A stretch of DNA of 64,000 bases from Streptomyces sp. SPB162 (GCF_029504575.1 NZ_JAQFII010000001.1:1636501-1700500); one strand, 5' to 3'; shown: positions 1 to 8,585, counted from the first letter of the stretch. Notes: generated by a model not told the origin, from the letters alone. A program made the numbers and translations.

Positions 1-516
1 ATCGCCTCCGAACTGCAGGTGGACCTGGAGGAGTTGGAGTCGACCGTCTTCAGTCCGAACGTCACGGACTCGGGCAACACCGCGAGCACGATCTACACCT
101 TCAAACGCCAGGCGCTGGAGTTCCGGCGCGCCACCGGCCCGCTGATGGACCCGATGACCCGGCTCTCCGGCGGCGGGACGTCCTTCGTCCCGGAGCCCAT
201 CCGACCCTTCTTCCGCGACGTCGCCGACCACCTGACCCGCGCGAACGAGCAGGGCGAGAGCCTGGACCGGCTGCTCTCCGACATCCTCGCCGCGCATCTG
301 ACGCAGGTGGGAGTACGGCAGAACGACGACATGCGCAAGATCTCCGCGTGGGCGGCGATGGCGGCGGCGCCGACGATGGTCGCCGGCATCTACGGCATGA
401 ACTTCGAGCACATGCCGGAACTCCACCAGGTCTGGGGCTATCCCGCGGTCATGACCCTCATGGGGGGCATCGTCACGTTCCTGTACCTGTTCTTCAAGCG
501 GCGCGGGTGGCTGTAG
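1..516 (+). CDS. corA: CorA-family divalent cation transporter, C-terminal part (5' end outside window)
   Basis: The frame is open from base 1, so the N-terminal cytoplasmic domain lies upstream; 171 residues remain. They hold the long helical stalk and then the two C-terminal membrane helices of the CorA/MIT family. The first ends in the GMN selectivity motif (GMNFEHMPEL), a short loop follows, and the second ends in a positively charged tail (FFKRRGWL). The family forms pentamers that move Mg2+, Co2+ or related ions inward. The GMN motif is intact, so the gene looks functional. An internal ATG at 82 or a GTG near 19 could be read as a start, but stalk homology continues above them. Confidence 0.9.
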   Translation: MASELQVDLEELESTVFSPNVTDSGNTASTIYTFKRQALEFRRATGPLMDPMTRLSGGGTSFVPEPIRPFFRDVADHLTRANEQGESLDRLLSDILAAHLTQVGVRQNDDMRKISAWAAMAAAPTMVAGIYGMNFEHMPELHQVWGYPAVMTLMGGIVTFLYLFFKRRGWL

Positions 517-545
517 CGGACGCGGTGGAGGGCCGAAGCCGCGCG

Positions 546-633
546 GGACGGAGGGCTGAGGCCGGCAGGACGGTGGACTGCGGCCGGCTGGACGGAGGGC
601 TGCGGCCGCCAGGACGGAGGGCCGTGGGGCGTA
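546..633. repeat. Four tandem 22-bp repeats
   Basis: Units begin at 546, 568, 590 and 612 and share the core GGACGGAGGGCTGCGGCCG; the last unit diverges at its end. They lie about 30 bp after the CorA stop in a 299-bp gene-free interval (517-815). No convincing terminator hairpin is visible in that interval, and I see no gene in it. Confidence 0.85.
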
Positions 634-815
634 ACCCCCGGGCCGCCGGCGCGTTGTGTTTGCTGACGGCCGTGGCGGGGAAGACCCCCGAGCCCCCACC
701 ACGGCCGCAGAATCCCAGCGATTCCGGTCGAGCCACCTCATCCCGCACTGTCCTGCCTCCTGGGTAGGGTGCAACGGGGGCCGAGGGGCCGAAGAGGCCG
801 TGAATCGCGAAGCAG

Positions 816-1427
816 GTGGACATGTTCAGCAAGGCGACGAGGAGCCGCCCGACCACGCGCCGGTCGGGTCCGGCGGGGTCGGACTGGTCGCCGTACGAGC
901 GGCTCGAGGACGCCTCGGACGCCTACTTCCTGCACGCGGACGTCGCGTTGGACGCGATCAGGGGGGTGCTCGGGCGCCGCAAGGTCCTCGGTTTCACCCT
1001 GGAGCGGGTGGTGGATCTGACGGAGGCCGGCACCTCGGTCTGGCAGGAGGCGGCGGTCTGCGACGGCCGGCGGCTGATCCTGTGGCACAGCGAGGAATTG
1101 GCCGACGACAGCGCGCCCGGCGGGACCGTCCTGGACTCGTCGGTGCAGGTGCTGCCGCTCAACTCCATCGGCCACGTCGGGATGCGGACGCTGGTCGGCA
1201 GGAACGACAAGGGGGCGCGCGTCGACCGCGGGGTGTACCTGGTGCTCGCGACGTCGATGCCGCACGAGTTGAGCGCCGTGCAGGGCGATCCGGACTCGCC
1301 GGTCGCCGCCGCCCGGTTCCGTCCGGAGGCGTTCCGGTTCAGCAAGTCGCTCGACGACGGCGGACCGGGGCAGATAGCGCGGCTCGTCGCGTTCGGACGG
1401 CTGCTGGGACGGTTGGTGCCGAGCTAG
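816..1427 (+). CDS. Conserved hypothetical protein
   Basis: 203 residues from GTG 816 (or 201 from ATG 822, which has an AGGTGG too close for good spacing). It is a soluble protein without signal peptide or membrane segment. I do not recognise a named domain. The middle is a regular alternation of hydrophobic strands (RKVLGFTLERVVDLTEAG, LNSIGHVGMRTLVG), suggesting a small alpha/beta fold. The stop codon TAG (1425-1427) lies in the left CTAG target duplication of the adjacent insertion element, so the element landed exactly at the 3' end of this gene without damaging it. Confidence 0.6.
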   Translation: MDMFSKATRSRPTTRRSGPAGSDWSPYERLEDASDAYFLHADVALDAIRGVLGRRKVLGFTLERVVDLTEAGTSVWQEAAVCDGRRLILWHSEELADDSAPGGTVLDSSVQVLPLNSIGHVGMRTLVGRNDKGARVDRGVYLVLATSMPHELSAVQGDPDSPVAAARFRPEAFRFSKSLDDGGPGQIARLVAFGRLLGRLVPS

Positions 1428-2631
1428 GCCGTGTCCGGCCGATCATCTGATTCGTTGATCTGGATATGGGTCGGGGTGATCTGACTGACGAGGAATGGGG
1501 GCGGCTGAGGCCGCTTCTGCCCGTGAGCAACGGTCGCTGTGGCCGGTGGAGGGATCACCGGCAGGTGATCGACGGCATCCTGCACCACGTGCGCACAGGC
1601 GGGGAGGTGGTCCAGCAGGTGAGGGACCGGGCCGCTCGCGCGGCGGGTTCACCACCACGGTCCATCTGAGCGCGGACGGCCGATGCCGGCCGCTGTCGCT
1701 GATCGTGACGCCAGGCCGGCGAGCCGACTGCACCCAGTTCATCCCCGTCCTGGAGGAGATCCGCGTGCCTCGCCTCGGGCCGGGCAGGCCACGCAAGAAG
1801 CCGGACAGCGTCGCCGCCGATAAGGCGTACAGCAACGGGCCTTGCCGCCGTTACCTGCGCCGACGCGGCGTCAAGCACGCGATCCCGGAAAAGTCCGACT
1901 CCCGGGCCGCCCGTCGGAAGCGAGGTACCGGGGGCGGGCGGCCGCCAGGCTTCGACAAGGAGCGCTATAAGAAGCGGAACGTCGTGGAACGGGCGATCAA
2001 CAGGCTGAAGGAGTCCCGGGCCGTGGCCACCCGCTATGACAAGCGGGGCCACGTCTTCCTCGGTACCGTGACCGCAGCGGCACTTCTCATCTGGCTCAGG
2101 ATCTGACCTGCCGCAAGCTCCCACAGTAGAGTTCCTCACCGAGATCACTACGTGCGAAAGAAGAGTCATGCCCCGCAAGACGGCGGCTGCTCTACGCCTG
2201 GACGCCCTCTGCCGGTCCCATCTTCGGGGCTACCGGCGCCGGCCTTCACGGCTCTCACCTCACACACTTCGTCAGGCGGCCCGTTTCGAAGCCGAGCGCG
2301 GCCTATCCATCCGGCAGCTCGAAGACGCCGTCCACTGCTGGCAAGCGTTCGTACGCCGTCCAGGATGGCCGCTCTACCTGCCCGAGCCGCACCTGCCCGG
2401 CTACGACATCTGGGATGACCGACTCCTGATAGAGCGAGCCATCGGCGCTCTCGACAGACGAGCAGCCCGGGAGATCGCGTCGATCGTCAAAGATGCCGAC
2501 GCCGACTTCCTGGCACGCACCCTGCCCGACCCTCAGGCTCCACGCGCCTGGCCGTGGTGGCGCCGCAGATGCCGGGACCTGGGCAACATCATGCACGTTC
2601 CATCTCAGACGAATGATCGGCCGGACGGGAC
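1428..2631 (+). mobile_element. Decayed IS5-like insertion element with passenger ORF
   Basis: The ends are inverted repeats: the left reads GCCGTGTCCGGCCGATCAT (1428-1446) and the reverse complement of the right end (2613-2631) reads GTCCCGTCCGGCCGATCAT, 16 of 19 matching. Both ends are flanked by CTAG (1424-1427 and 2632-2635), a target duplication of the kind often seen for actinobacterial IS5-type elements. Inside lie a broken transposase (1466-2106) and a separate intact ORF (2168-2635). The transposase cannot be functional, so movement would need a helper elsewhere. The element separates the gene at 816-1427 from a dispersed repeat that was probably directly beside it before insertion. 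Confidence 0.8.
1466..2106 (+). pseudogene. IS5-like transposase, internally deleted and frameshifted
   Basis: The N-terminal part (1466 to about 1600) reads MGRGDLTDEEWGRLRPLLPV and continues to DGILHHVRTG, typical of Streptomyces IS5/IS427-type transposases. It then joins directly to sequence normally found much further on, and the reading frame shifts. From about 1632 another frame gives GRSRGGFTTTVHLSADG, then DKAYSN and the C-terminal RNVVERAINRLKESRAVATRYDK to LLIWLRI, ending at the stop in 2104-2106. Roughly a quarter or more of the protein, including the first catalytic aspartate region, is missing. The C-terminal catalytic block (ERAINRLK) remains. Confidence 0.85.
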
Positions 2632-2635
2632 CTAG
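2168..2635 (+). CDS. Hypothetical protein inside the insertion element (passenger)
   Basis: 155 residues from ATG 2168, with GAAAGAAG just upstream as a possible ribosome binding site. It is basic and Arg-rich at the N-terminus, with Trp-rich stretches (RRPGWPLYLPEP, RAWPWWRRRCRD). I do not recognise a domain. The last twelve or so codons run through the right inverted repeat of the element, and the stop codon (2633-2635) is provided by the CTAG target duplication. The present C-terminus therefore depends on where the element landed. It could be a real passenger gene or a host fragment captured by the element. Confidence 0.5.
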   Translation: MPRKTAAALRLDALCRSHLRGYRRRPSRLSPHTLRQAARFEAERGLSIRQLEDAVHCWQAFVRRPGWPLYLPEPHLPGYDIWDDRLLIERAIGALDRRAAREIASIVKDADADFLARTLPDPQAPRAWPWWRRRCRDLGNIMHVPSQTNDRPDGT

Positions 2636-2638
2636 TTG

Positions 2639-2835
2639 CTCTGGCCAACTGGCGGTGTCCGCCCGGAGGGCGGGCCCGGCGGCGTCTGGTGCGTGCGATC
2701 GCACGGCGGAGGGTCGCCCCTGTACTGGACGTACTGGAGTGAGCCCGACAACTCGCGGCACCCCCAGCGGTAGCTGGGGGAGAGCGTGCGTGCCAGGCGT
2801 CGCCGGGCAGGCGCCAGTTTGAAGACACGCCCGAG
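2639..2835 (-). repeat. Dispersed intergenic repeat, copy A (degenerate)
   Basis: This is a diverged copy of the repeat also seen at 7540-7720, 19469-19650 and 53166-53348. Shared landmarks are GCACGGCGGAGGGTCG, the GAGCCCGACAAC segment and CCAGGCGTCGCCGGGC. It has an extra small hairpin (CCCCCAGCGGTAGCTGGGGG). Orientation is as in copy C. It lies between the convergent genes at 816-1427 and 2920-3969, with the insertion element now intervening on its left. Confidence 0.75.
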
Positions 2836-2861
2836 GGCTTACGTGGCACCGGGGGAACGAC

Positions 2862-2896
2862 ACCGGCCCCGGACCCCTTGCGGGGCGGGGCCGGCG
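2862..2896 (-). terminator. Hairpin terminator after the LLM oxidoreductase gene
   Basis: An imperfect GC-rich inverted repeat: ACCGGCCCCGGACCCC pairs with GGGGCGGGGCCGGC around a TTGC loop. It lies 24 bp past the stop of the minus-strand gene at 2920 and has no T tract, as is usual in Streptomyces. Confidence 0.6.
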
Positions 2897-2919
2897 CTTG
2901 CGCCCGGGTGGGAGCGCCG

Positions 2920-3969
2920 TTACGCGAGGCCCGCGCGCTCCATGGCCTCGACGCCCGCGCGCAGCGCGGCCACGCGCTCGTCGAGCGTCCAGCCGGCCGG
3001 AGTGACGGTCAGGGTGGTGACACCGGCGGCCGCGTACTCCTGCATCCGGTCCGAGATCCGCTCGACCGGACCGAGCAGGCTGGTGCGGTCGATCAGCTCG
3101 CGCGGGATCGCGGCGGCGGCGCCGTCCTTGTCGCCCGCCAGGTACTTGTCCTGGATCTCGGCGGCTTCCTTCTCGTAGCCCATGCGCTGCGCGAGCCGGT
3201 TGTAGAAGTTCTGCTTCCTGCTGCCCATGCCGCCGACGTACAGGGCGGTGTAGGGGCGGAAGATGTCGGCGAGCGCGTCCACGTCGTCGCCCAGCGCGAG
3301 CGGCAGGGTCGGACAGACGTCAAAGCCCTCGAGGGTCTTGCCGACCTTGGCGCGGCCCGCGCGCAGCGGGGCCAGCGAGGTCTCCTCCATGTTCTCGGCG
3401 GCGCAGAAGAGCGTCAGCGCGCCGTCCGCGATCTCGCCGGTCTGCTCCAGGTTCTTGGGCCCGATCGCGGCGATGTACAGCGGGATGTGCTCGCGCACCG
3501 GGTGCACGGTGAGCTTGAGCGCCTTGCCGGGGCCGTCGGGCAGCGGCAGCGTCCAGTGCTCGCCCTCGTGGGTGAGCCGCTCGCGGGCCATCGCCTTGCG
3601 GACGATCTCGACGTACTCGCGGGTGCGGGACAGCGGCTTGTCGAAGCGCGTGCCGTACCAGCCCTCGGAGACCTGCGGTCCCGAGACGCCGAGGCCCAGC
3701 CGGAAGCGGCCGCCGGAGAGCGAGTCGAGGGTGGCGGCGGTCATCGCGGTCATCGCGGGGGTGCGGGCCGGGATCTGGAAGATCGCCGAGCCGATGTCGA
3801 TGCGCTCGGTCTGCGCGGCCACCCAGGAGAGCACGGTCGGAGCGTCGGAACCGTACGCCTCCGCGGCCCAGCAGACCGCGTAACCGAGCCGGTCCGCCTC
3901 CTGGGCGACGGCCAGGTTGTCCGCGTCCATCCCGGCGCCCCAGTAGCCGAGGTTGATTCCGAGCCGCAT
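2920..3969 (-). CDS. LLM-class F420-dependent oxidoreductase
   Basis: 349 residues, the usual length for bacterial luciferase-like monooxygenase family proteins, which form a TIM barrel using F420 or FMN. The start MRLGINLGYWG is typical, followed by the AEAYGSDAPTVLSWVAAQTERIDIGSAI block and the LSGGRFRLGLGVSGP motif. The ending (GPVERISDRMQEYAAAGVTTLTV) is the usual F420-type C-terminus. ATG 3969 is preceded by AAGGGGAG. It is divergent from the aldo/keto reductase gene at 4107 and shares a 137-bp promoter region holding a palindrome at 3991-4004. The substrate cannot be predicted; cytosolic. Confidence 0.88.
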   Translation of the reverse strand: MRLGINLGYWGAGMDADNLAVAQEADRLGYAVCWAAEAYGSDAPTVLSWVAAQTERIDIGSAIFQIPARTPAMTAMTAATLDSLSGGRFRLGLGVSGPQVSEGWYGTRFDKPLSRTREYVEIVRKAMARERLTHEGEHWTLPLPDGPGKALKLTVHPVREHIPLYIAAIGPKNLEQTGEIADGALTLFCAAENMEETSLAPLRAGRAKVGKTLEGFDVCPTLPLALGDDVDALADIFRPYTALYVGGMGSRKQNFYNRLAQRMGYEKEAAEIQDKYLAGDKDGAAAAIPRELIDRTSLLGPVERISDRMQEYAAAGVTTLTVTPAGWTLDERVAALRAGVEAMERAGLA

Positions 3970-3990
3970 GCCGCTCCCCTTACTGCTGCC

Positions 3991-4004
3991 TTACTGATGA
4001 GTAA
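3991..4004. promoter_or_regulatory. Candidate operator palindrome between divergent genes
   Basis: The perfect inverted repeat TTACT-gatg-AGTAA is centred in the promoter region shared by the LLM oxidoreductase and aldo/keto reductase genes. A further TTACTG half-site starts at 3980. The size and symmetry fit a TetR- or MarR-type dimer, but no regulator gene is adjacent. Confidence 0.45.
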
Positions 4005-4106
4005 CGTCTCTGTCACTCCGGACTTTAGCGCCAAGGCGTGCTTCGCGCGCCTGTCGGGTTCGTCACGGCTGCCCAATCAGCCACTTCACCAGTAATCTCA
4101 GCGGTC

Positions 4107-5087
4107 ATGGAACAGAGATACCTGGGGCGCACCGGCTTGCGCGTGTCGCGGCTCGGCCTGGGCACGCTCACGTGGGGGCGGTACACCGGGGAACGTGACG
4201 CGGCGGACCAGCTGAAGACGTTCTGGGAGGCGGGCGGCACGCTCGTGGACACCGCCGACGTCTACGCGGACGGCGGCGCGGAGTACCTGCTCGGCCGGCT
4301 CCTCGACGACTTCGTCCCGCGCGCGGACCTGGTCATCGCCACCAAGGCGGGCAGCGTGCCCGATCCCGACCGGCGCTTCGACTGTTCCCGCGGCCACCTC
4401 CTGTCCGCCCTCGACGCCTCCCTGCAACGGCTCGGCACCGACTACGTCGACCTGTGGCAGGTGCACGCCTTCGACCCGGCCACCCCGCTCGACGAGACGC
4501 TGCAGGCCCTCGACATCGCCGTCACCTCCGGCCGGGCCCGGTACGTCGGGGTGTCCAACTACTGCGGCTGGCAGCTGGCCAAGGCCGCGACCTGGCAGCG
4601 AGCGGTGCCCGGCCGCACCCCACTGGCGAGCACGCAGATGGAGTACTCGCTGCTGCAGCGCGGCATCGAGCGCGAGGTGCTGCCCGCCGCCCTCGACCTG
4701 GGCATCGGGCTGCTGCCGTCCTCACCGCTGGGCCGGGGCGTGCTCACCGGCAAGTACCGCACGGGGACCCCTGTGGAGTCGCGCGGCGGCTCGGAGGAGA
4801 TGGCGGCCTTCGTCGACCCGTACCTCGACGACACCGCCCGGCTCATCGTCGACGCCGTCAGCACCGCGGCCGACGGGCTCGCCGTCCGGCCGATAGACGT
4901 CGCGCTGGCCTGGGTCCGGGACCGGCCGGGAGTGACCGCGCCCATCGTCGGCGCGCGCAACGCGCAGCAGCTGGCGCAGGCATTGTCAGTGGAGGCCCTT
5001 AGTCTTCCGGGGGAGATCTGCCAGGCGCTGGACGACGTGTCGGCGCCGCTGCACCGCTACCCGGATCACGACTGGAGCACGCTCTGA
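4107..5087 (+). CDS. Aldo/keto reductase
   Basis: 326 residues from ATG 4107 (MEQRYLGRTGLRVSRLGLGT). The frame stays open further upstream, but homology begins here. The catalytic tetrad of the AKR family is visible: Asp48 and Tyr53 in DTADVYADG, Lys80 in VIATKAG and His120 in VDLWQVH. The NADPH-binding C-terminal segment is present (PIVGARNAQQLAQAL). AKRs reduce aldehydes and ketones with NADPH in the cytosol; the substrate is unknown. It is transcribed divergently from the LLM oxidoreductase, suggesting joint regulation. Confidence 0.9.
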   Translation: MEQRYLGRTGLRVSRLGLGTLTWGRYTGERDAADQLKTFWEAGGTLVDTADVYADGGAEYLLGRLLDDFVPRADLVIATKAGSVPDPDRRFDCSRGHLLSALDASLQRLGTDYVDLWQVHAFDPATPLDETLQALDIAVTSGRARYVGVSNYCGWQLAKAATWQRAVPGRTPLASTQMEYSLLQRGIEREVLPAALDLGIGLLPSSPLGRGVLTGKYRTGTPVESRGGSEEMAAFVDPYLDDTARLIVDAVSTAADGLAVRPIDVALAWVRDRPGVTAPIVGARNAQQLAQALSVEALSLPGEICQALDDVSAPLHRYPDHDWSTL

Positions 5088-5137
5088 GCGAGCCCGGTCG
5101 GGGATCCGCCGCACCACGCCGCACCACGGAGGCCCAC

Positions 5138-7489
5138 GTGACCGAGGACCGCACCGACCAGGACGTCGCGACGCCCGGCGCCGACGGGCAACCGCCCACG
5201 GCTCCTGCCCGCCTCGCCGAGACGGAGCGGGCCGAGGAGCGGGTCATAGACGATGCCGCCGCTCCGCTCGTCCGCGCACCGGCCGCCGGGGCGGGCGCTC
5301 GGGCGGGCGCTCGGGCCGCCAAGCCCGCGGTCGACCTCGCGGACCTCGCCGCCGCCATGCGCTCCATCGAGCGCGGCGACAACCCCGCGGCCCCCGCGCC
5401 CAAGGGTGACGCCGCGGAGGCCCGCCGCAAACGCCGTGACGCGATGGCCGCCGAGGCGGCGAAGCTCCAGGCCGCCGAAGCGGCGGCCGCGGAAGGCGTG
5501 CAGGTGCCGGCGGCGGAGGCGGCGGAACCGGAGGCGGATTCCGAGCCTTCCGGTGCGGTCGAGGGCGTCGAGGACGCGGAGGAGGCGGCGGAGGCACCGG
5601 AGGCACCGGAGGCACCGGAGGACACTCCTGCGGCCCCCGACGACGCACCTGAACCCGTCACGGCTCCGGTTCCGGACCCGGTTGCCGCTCCGACCGTCGC
5701 CGCTGAACGGCCCCCGCGGGAACGCGAGCGGCCCACACCGGAACCGGTCCGTCGCGCGCGGTTGCCGGTCGTGTACGACCCGGCCGCCGTCGAGGCGGTG
5801 CGCAGCGTGCTGGCCGAGGGCGGGGCGCCGGCGGAGCTGGCCGAGCCCGCGGTGGCGGCGCTCGGTGAGCGGGCGGCGCAGGCGCTGCGCGAGGACCCCT
5901 GGCAGGTGCTGTCGCTGGCCGGCGTGCGGGTCGAGCACGCCGATGGCTTCGCGCGGGCGCTGCTCGGCGGCGCGTGCGGGCCCGACGACGAGCGCCGCGT
6001 GCGGGCGCTGGTCGTGTGGCTGTTGGAGCGGGCCGCCGAGCAGGGGCACACGGCCCTCGAATCGTCCGTGCTGCGCGCCGCGCTGGAGAAGCAGGCGGTC
6101 TCCGACGCCGAGGAAGGACTGAGCGCCGCCATCGCAGAAGGCCGCGTGCTGGTCTTCCAGGACACCGAGGACGTCCCCGGGGCGAAGCCCGCCACGGCGG
6201 ACGAGGGGGATGAGGGGCCGCCGGTCCGACTGCTGCTCGGCCTCGACCGGTACGCGCTCGCCGAGGAGAGCCTCGCGGACGGCCTGGACCGGCTGCTCAA
6301 GACCTTCGAAGGGGACGACCTCGAGTGGGAGTCGGCTGCCTCGGCGGCGGCGTCCCCGTCCGCCGCCGCGCTGATCCGCGCCGCCGCCGTCAGCGGGCTG
6401 GTCACGCACACCGGTGGCGAGGCGGCCCGCGCGGAGCCGGTCGCGCTGGTCGCCGCCGCGAGGGAGCTGGGGCTGCGCGCCTACGCCGCCGCGTACACCG
6501 CGGAGGGCCGGCGACGGCTCGCCGCGCACCTCGGCGAGGACGCCGCCGTCACCGTCGCGGGGCTGCTGTCCGGGCAGGAGGGGCCGGGCCGGGAGGCCGA
6601 CGGGAGCCTGGCGCTGGACGTGCTGGCCGTGCTGGACGCCCCGCAACTCGACGTGGAGCTCTCCGCGACGCTCGTCGAGGCCGTTCCCGACGGTGCGCGG
6701 CTGGTCCTCAGCGGGGACCCCGGGGTGCTGTGGTCGGCCGGGCCCGGCCGGGCCTTCGCGGATCTGCTGGCGGCGAAGACCTGCCCGCAGGTGGCGTCCC
6801 GTACTCCGGACTTCGGGCCCATCGGCGAACTGGTGTCGGGGATCGGCATCGGGGAGCTGACCGCGGTGGAGGCCCCCGACAAGGAGGTCGTCATCGTCCC
6901 CGTCCGCGACCCCCGCGAGGCGGTGCACCGCACGGTGCAGCTGGTCGCCGACTCGGTGCCGCGCGCCATCGGGGTGGCCGCCGCGGAGACCCAGGTCATC
7001 ACGCCTGGCCACGGCGGCGCCGTCGGTACCCAGGTGCTGAACACGGCGCTCAAGGAACGGCTCAATCCCGGCCCCGGCCGGTTCGGCGGCTTCGACCCGG
7101 GTGACCGGGTGGTGTACGCGCCGGAGCCCGGTCTGGCGCTGCCCGGCACGGTGCTGTCGGCCGACCCGGAGGGGTTGAACCTGGACTGCGCGGGCACCCC
7201 GGTCCTCGTACCACGCGACGAGGTGGCGGCACTGCGGCACGGATGGGCGATGACGGCGCAGCAGGCCGCCGGGCTCCGCTGGCCCGCGGTGGTCGTCGTG
7301 CTGCCGGGCGACGCGGTGCAGGCGCTGACCCGGGCGTGGGTCTACACGGCCTTCGGTCGGGGCGAACGCCACCTGTCGGTGGTGCAGGGTGTCGAGCAGG
7401 GCCTGGCGCAGGCGGTGGCCGGCATTCCGGCGAAGGACCGTACGACCCGGCTGCGTTCGGTGCTCCGCGAGCAGGCGACGGCCGAGTGA
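5138..7489 (+). CDS. RecD2-like helix-hairpin-helix protein with degenerate helicase motifs
   Basis: 783 residues. About 1-210 is a disordered Ala/Pro/Glu-rich region including an EAPEAPEAPE run. Residues about 211-400 look like the helix-hairpin-helix and winged-helix part of RecD2. From about 405 the layout follows the RecD2 ATPase, but the key motifs are gone. The Walker A position (about 419-432) reads SGLVTHTGGEAARA without GKT; the Walker B/DEAS position (about 496-503) reads LAVLDAPQ; the motif III equivalent RLVLSGDPGVLWSAGPG is recognisable. The C-terminal 1B/2A-like segment (FDPGDRVVYAPEPGLALPGTV) remains, but the usual HKSQG-type motif is replaced by MTAQQAAGLRWPAVVVV. I infer a non-ATPase DNA- or protein-binding paralogue. 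It starts 50 bp after the aldo/keto reductase. Confidence 0.75.
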   Translation: MTEDRTDQDVATPGADGQPPTAPARLAETERAEERVIDDAAAPLVRAPAAGAGARAGARAAKPAVDLADLAAAMRSIERGDNPAAPAPKGDAAEARRKRRDAMAAEAAKLQAAEAAAAEGVQVPAAEAAEPEADSEPSGAVEGVEDAEEAAEAPEAPEAPEDTPAAPDDAPEPVTAPVPDPVAAPTVAAERPPRERERPTPEPVRRARLPVVYDPAAVEAVRSVLAEGGAPAELAEPAVAALGERAAQALREDPWQVLSLAGVRVEHADGFARALLGGACGPDDERRVRALVVWLLERAAEQGHTALESSVLRAALEKQAVSDAEEGLSAAIAEGRVLVFQDTEDVPGAKPATADEGDEGPPVRLLLGLDRYALAEESLADGLDRLLKTFEGDDLEWESAASAAASPSAAALIRAAAVSGLVTHTGGEAARAEPVALVAAARELGLRAYAAAYTAEGRRRLAAHLGEDAAVTVAGLLSGQEGPGREADGSLALDVLAVLDAPQLDVELSATLVEAVPDGARLVLSGDPGVLWSAGPGRAFADLLAAKTCPQVASRTPDFGPIGELVSGIGIGELTAVEAPDKEVVIVPVRDPREAVHRTVQLVADSVPRAIGVAAAETQVITPGHGGAVGTQVLNTALKERLNPGPGRFGGFDPGDRVVYAPEPGLALPGTVLSADPEGLNLDCAGTPVLVPRDEVAALRHGWAMTAQQAAGLRWPAVVVVLPGDAVQALTRAWVYTAFGRGERHLSVVQGVEQGLAQAVAGIPAKDRTTRLRSVLREQATAE

Positions 7490-7539
7490 ACCCGGGCCGG
7501 GGCGGGGCGGTGACCCCCGCCCCGCGCCGGCCGCAGGTC

Positions 7540-7720
7540 CTCAAGGGTGTGGCGAAAGTCCCGCCGGGTCCGCGACGCCTGGCACGCACGCCTGCTGCGT
7601 TGTCGGGATCGTCCAGGTACGTCCGGTACGAGGACGACCCTCCGCCGTGCGGTCGCCCGCACCGGACGCCGCGGACCCCGCCCTCACGGGCGAACGGCGC
7701 TCCTTCGCAACACCCTTTAG
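7540..7720 (+). repeat. Dispersed intergenic repeat, copy B
   Basis: 181 bp with inverted ends: CTCAAGGGTGTGGCGAAAG at the left, and CTAAAGGGTGTTGCGAAGG as the reverse complement of the right end. An internal stem pairs CGTCCGGT with ACCGGACG. It lies between convergent genes; the right end overlaps the stop codon (7717-7719) of the minus-strand gene. Nearly the same sequence in the same orientation occurs as copy D (53166-53348). Confidence 0.9.
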
Positions 7721-8325
7721 TTGTCCGGGTCGAGCGCGCTCAGCTCGTCGTCGAAGACCGAGCTGACGTCGAACCGGCAGATGATCAGTTGGGGGTCGGC
7801 CTGGTCGAACGGGGCGGCCAGCCAGTCCCCCGCCTCGACGGGCTCCGCGGCGGAGACCCACAGGGTCGAGTCGCCCTCCTCGAGCCCGAACTCCTTGTGC
7901 CGCTGGGCGATCTCGTCCGGCTCGTACTCACCGAAGAGGATGCCGACGGCCGCGTTCACCCCGGTGTCCGGTCCGGAGTCGGCGTCGGCGACGCGCCGGG
8001 CCTGCAGCAGCAGCCGCTGCGGCTCCACGATGCTGTAGTCGCGGCGGATGAGCACGCTGATGGCGGCGGGTTCGTCGGACCCCGCGTACTCGGGCAGCGT
8101 GTCGCCGGATGGGACCTCGAAGGGTGTGACCTCGTCATAGGCGTCGTACAGCAGCTCGTCGTAGGCCTCGGCGGCCGCGGCGAGATCGTCGAAAGCGGTG
8201 TACACCGCGGGGTCGTCCTCTCCCGTCCGGTTCTCGATCGCCTCGAGGTGGCGGTCCAGCGCGGCTTTGACCGCCTCGGCGGCGGCACGTACCTCGGCAA
8301 CGGTGGGCTGCACGTCATCAGACAT
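7717..8325 (-). CDS. Conserved hypothetical acidic protein
   Basis: 202 residues from ATG 8325 (MSDDVQPTVAEVRAAAEAVK); the frame is open a little further but this start fits. It is strongly acidic. The N-terminal half is helical (possible coiled coil, ALDRHLEAIENRTGEDDPAVYTAFDDLAAAAEAYDELLYDAYDEV split across the region); the C-terminal half alternates strands. No signal or membrane segment. I do not assign a function. The stop codon lies inside the end of dispersed repeat copy B. It is divergent from the DUF5703 gene with only 47 bp between starts. Confidence 0.75.
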   Translation of the reverse strand: MSDDVQPTVAEVRAAAEAVKAALDRHLEAIENRTGEDDPAVYTAFDDLAAAAEAYDELLYDAYDEVTPFEVPSGDTLPEYAGSDEPAAISVLIRRDYSIVEPQRLLLQARRVADADSGPDTGVNAAVGILFGEYEPDEIAQRHKEFGLEEGDSTLWVSAAEPVEAGDWLAAPFDQADPQLIICRFDVSSVFDDELSALDPDN

Positions 8326-8372
8326 GGTGCAGACGCTATCCGCACCGGGGCGTTGCCCGCACAATAGATGCG

Positions 8373-8561
8373 ATGCCGGAATACGAATTCACAGAGATGT
8401 ACGTTCCCCGGGGTGTCTCCCGGAAGGACGCGACGCGACTGCTGACCGACCACGCGGAGTACGGCCACTGGGAGTTGGACCGGCTACGCCTCTACCCCGA
8501 CGGGAGCCGCCGGGTGCGGCTGCGCCGCCGCATCATCCGCCAGGTCAGAGCGACCTGGTGA
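8373..8561 (+). CDS. DUF5703 family small protein
   Basis: 62 residues: MPEYEFTEMYVPRGVSRKDA, then LLTDHAEYGHWELDRLRLYP and a very basic tail. I recognise this as the short, highly conserved actinobacterial family DUF5703, function unknown. The C-terminus (RRVRLRRRIIRQVRATW) could bind nucleic acid or membrane, but that is inference. It is convergent with the long chaplin gene, separated by a strong terminator. Confidence 0.85.
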   Translation: MPEYEFTEMYVPRGVSRKDATRLLTDHAEYGHWELDRLRLYPDGSRRVRLRRRIIRQVRATW

Positions 8562-8585
8562 GCTGACATCCTGCACAGCACATGA

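Noticed and set aside
5066..7372. Long open frames on the minus strand opposite the RecD2-like gene
   Set aside because: They lack ribosome sites and family resemblance and mirror the GC-rich third positions of the plus-strand gene.
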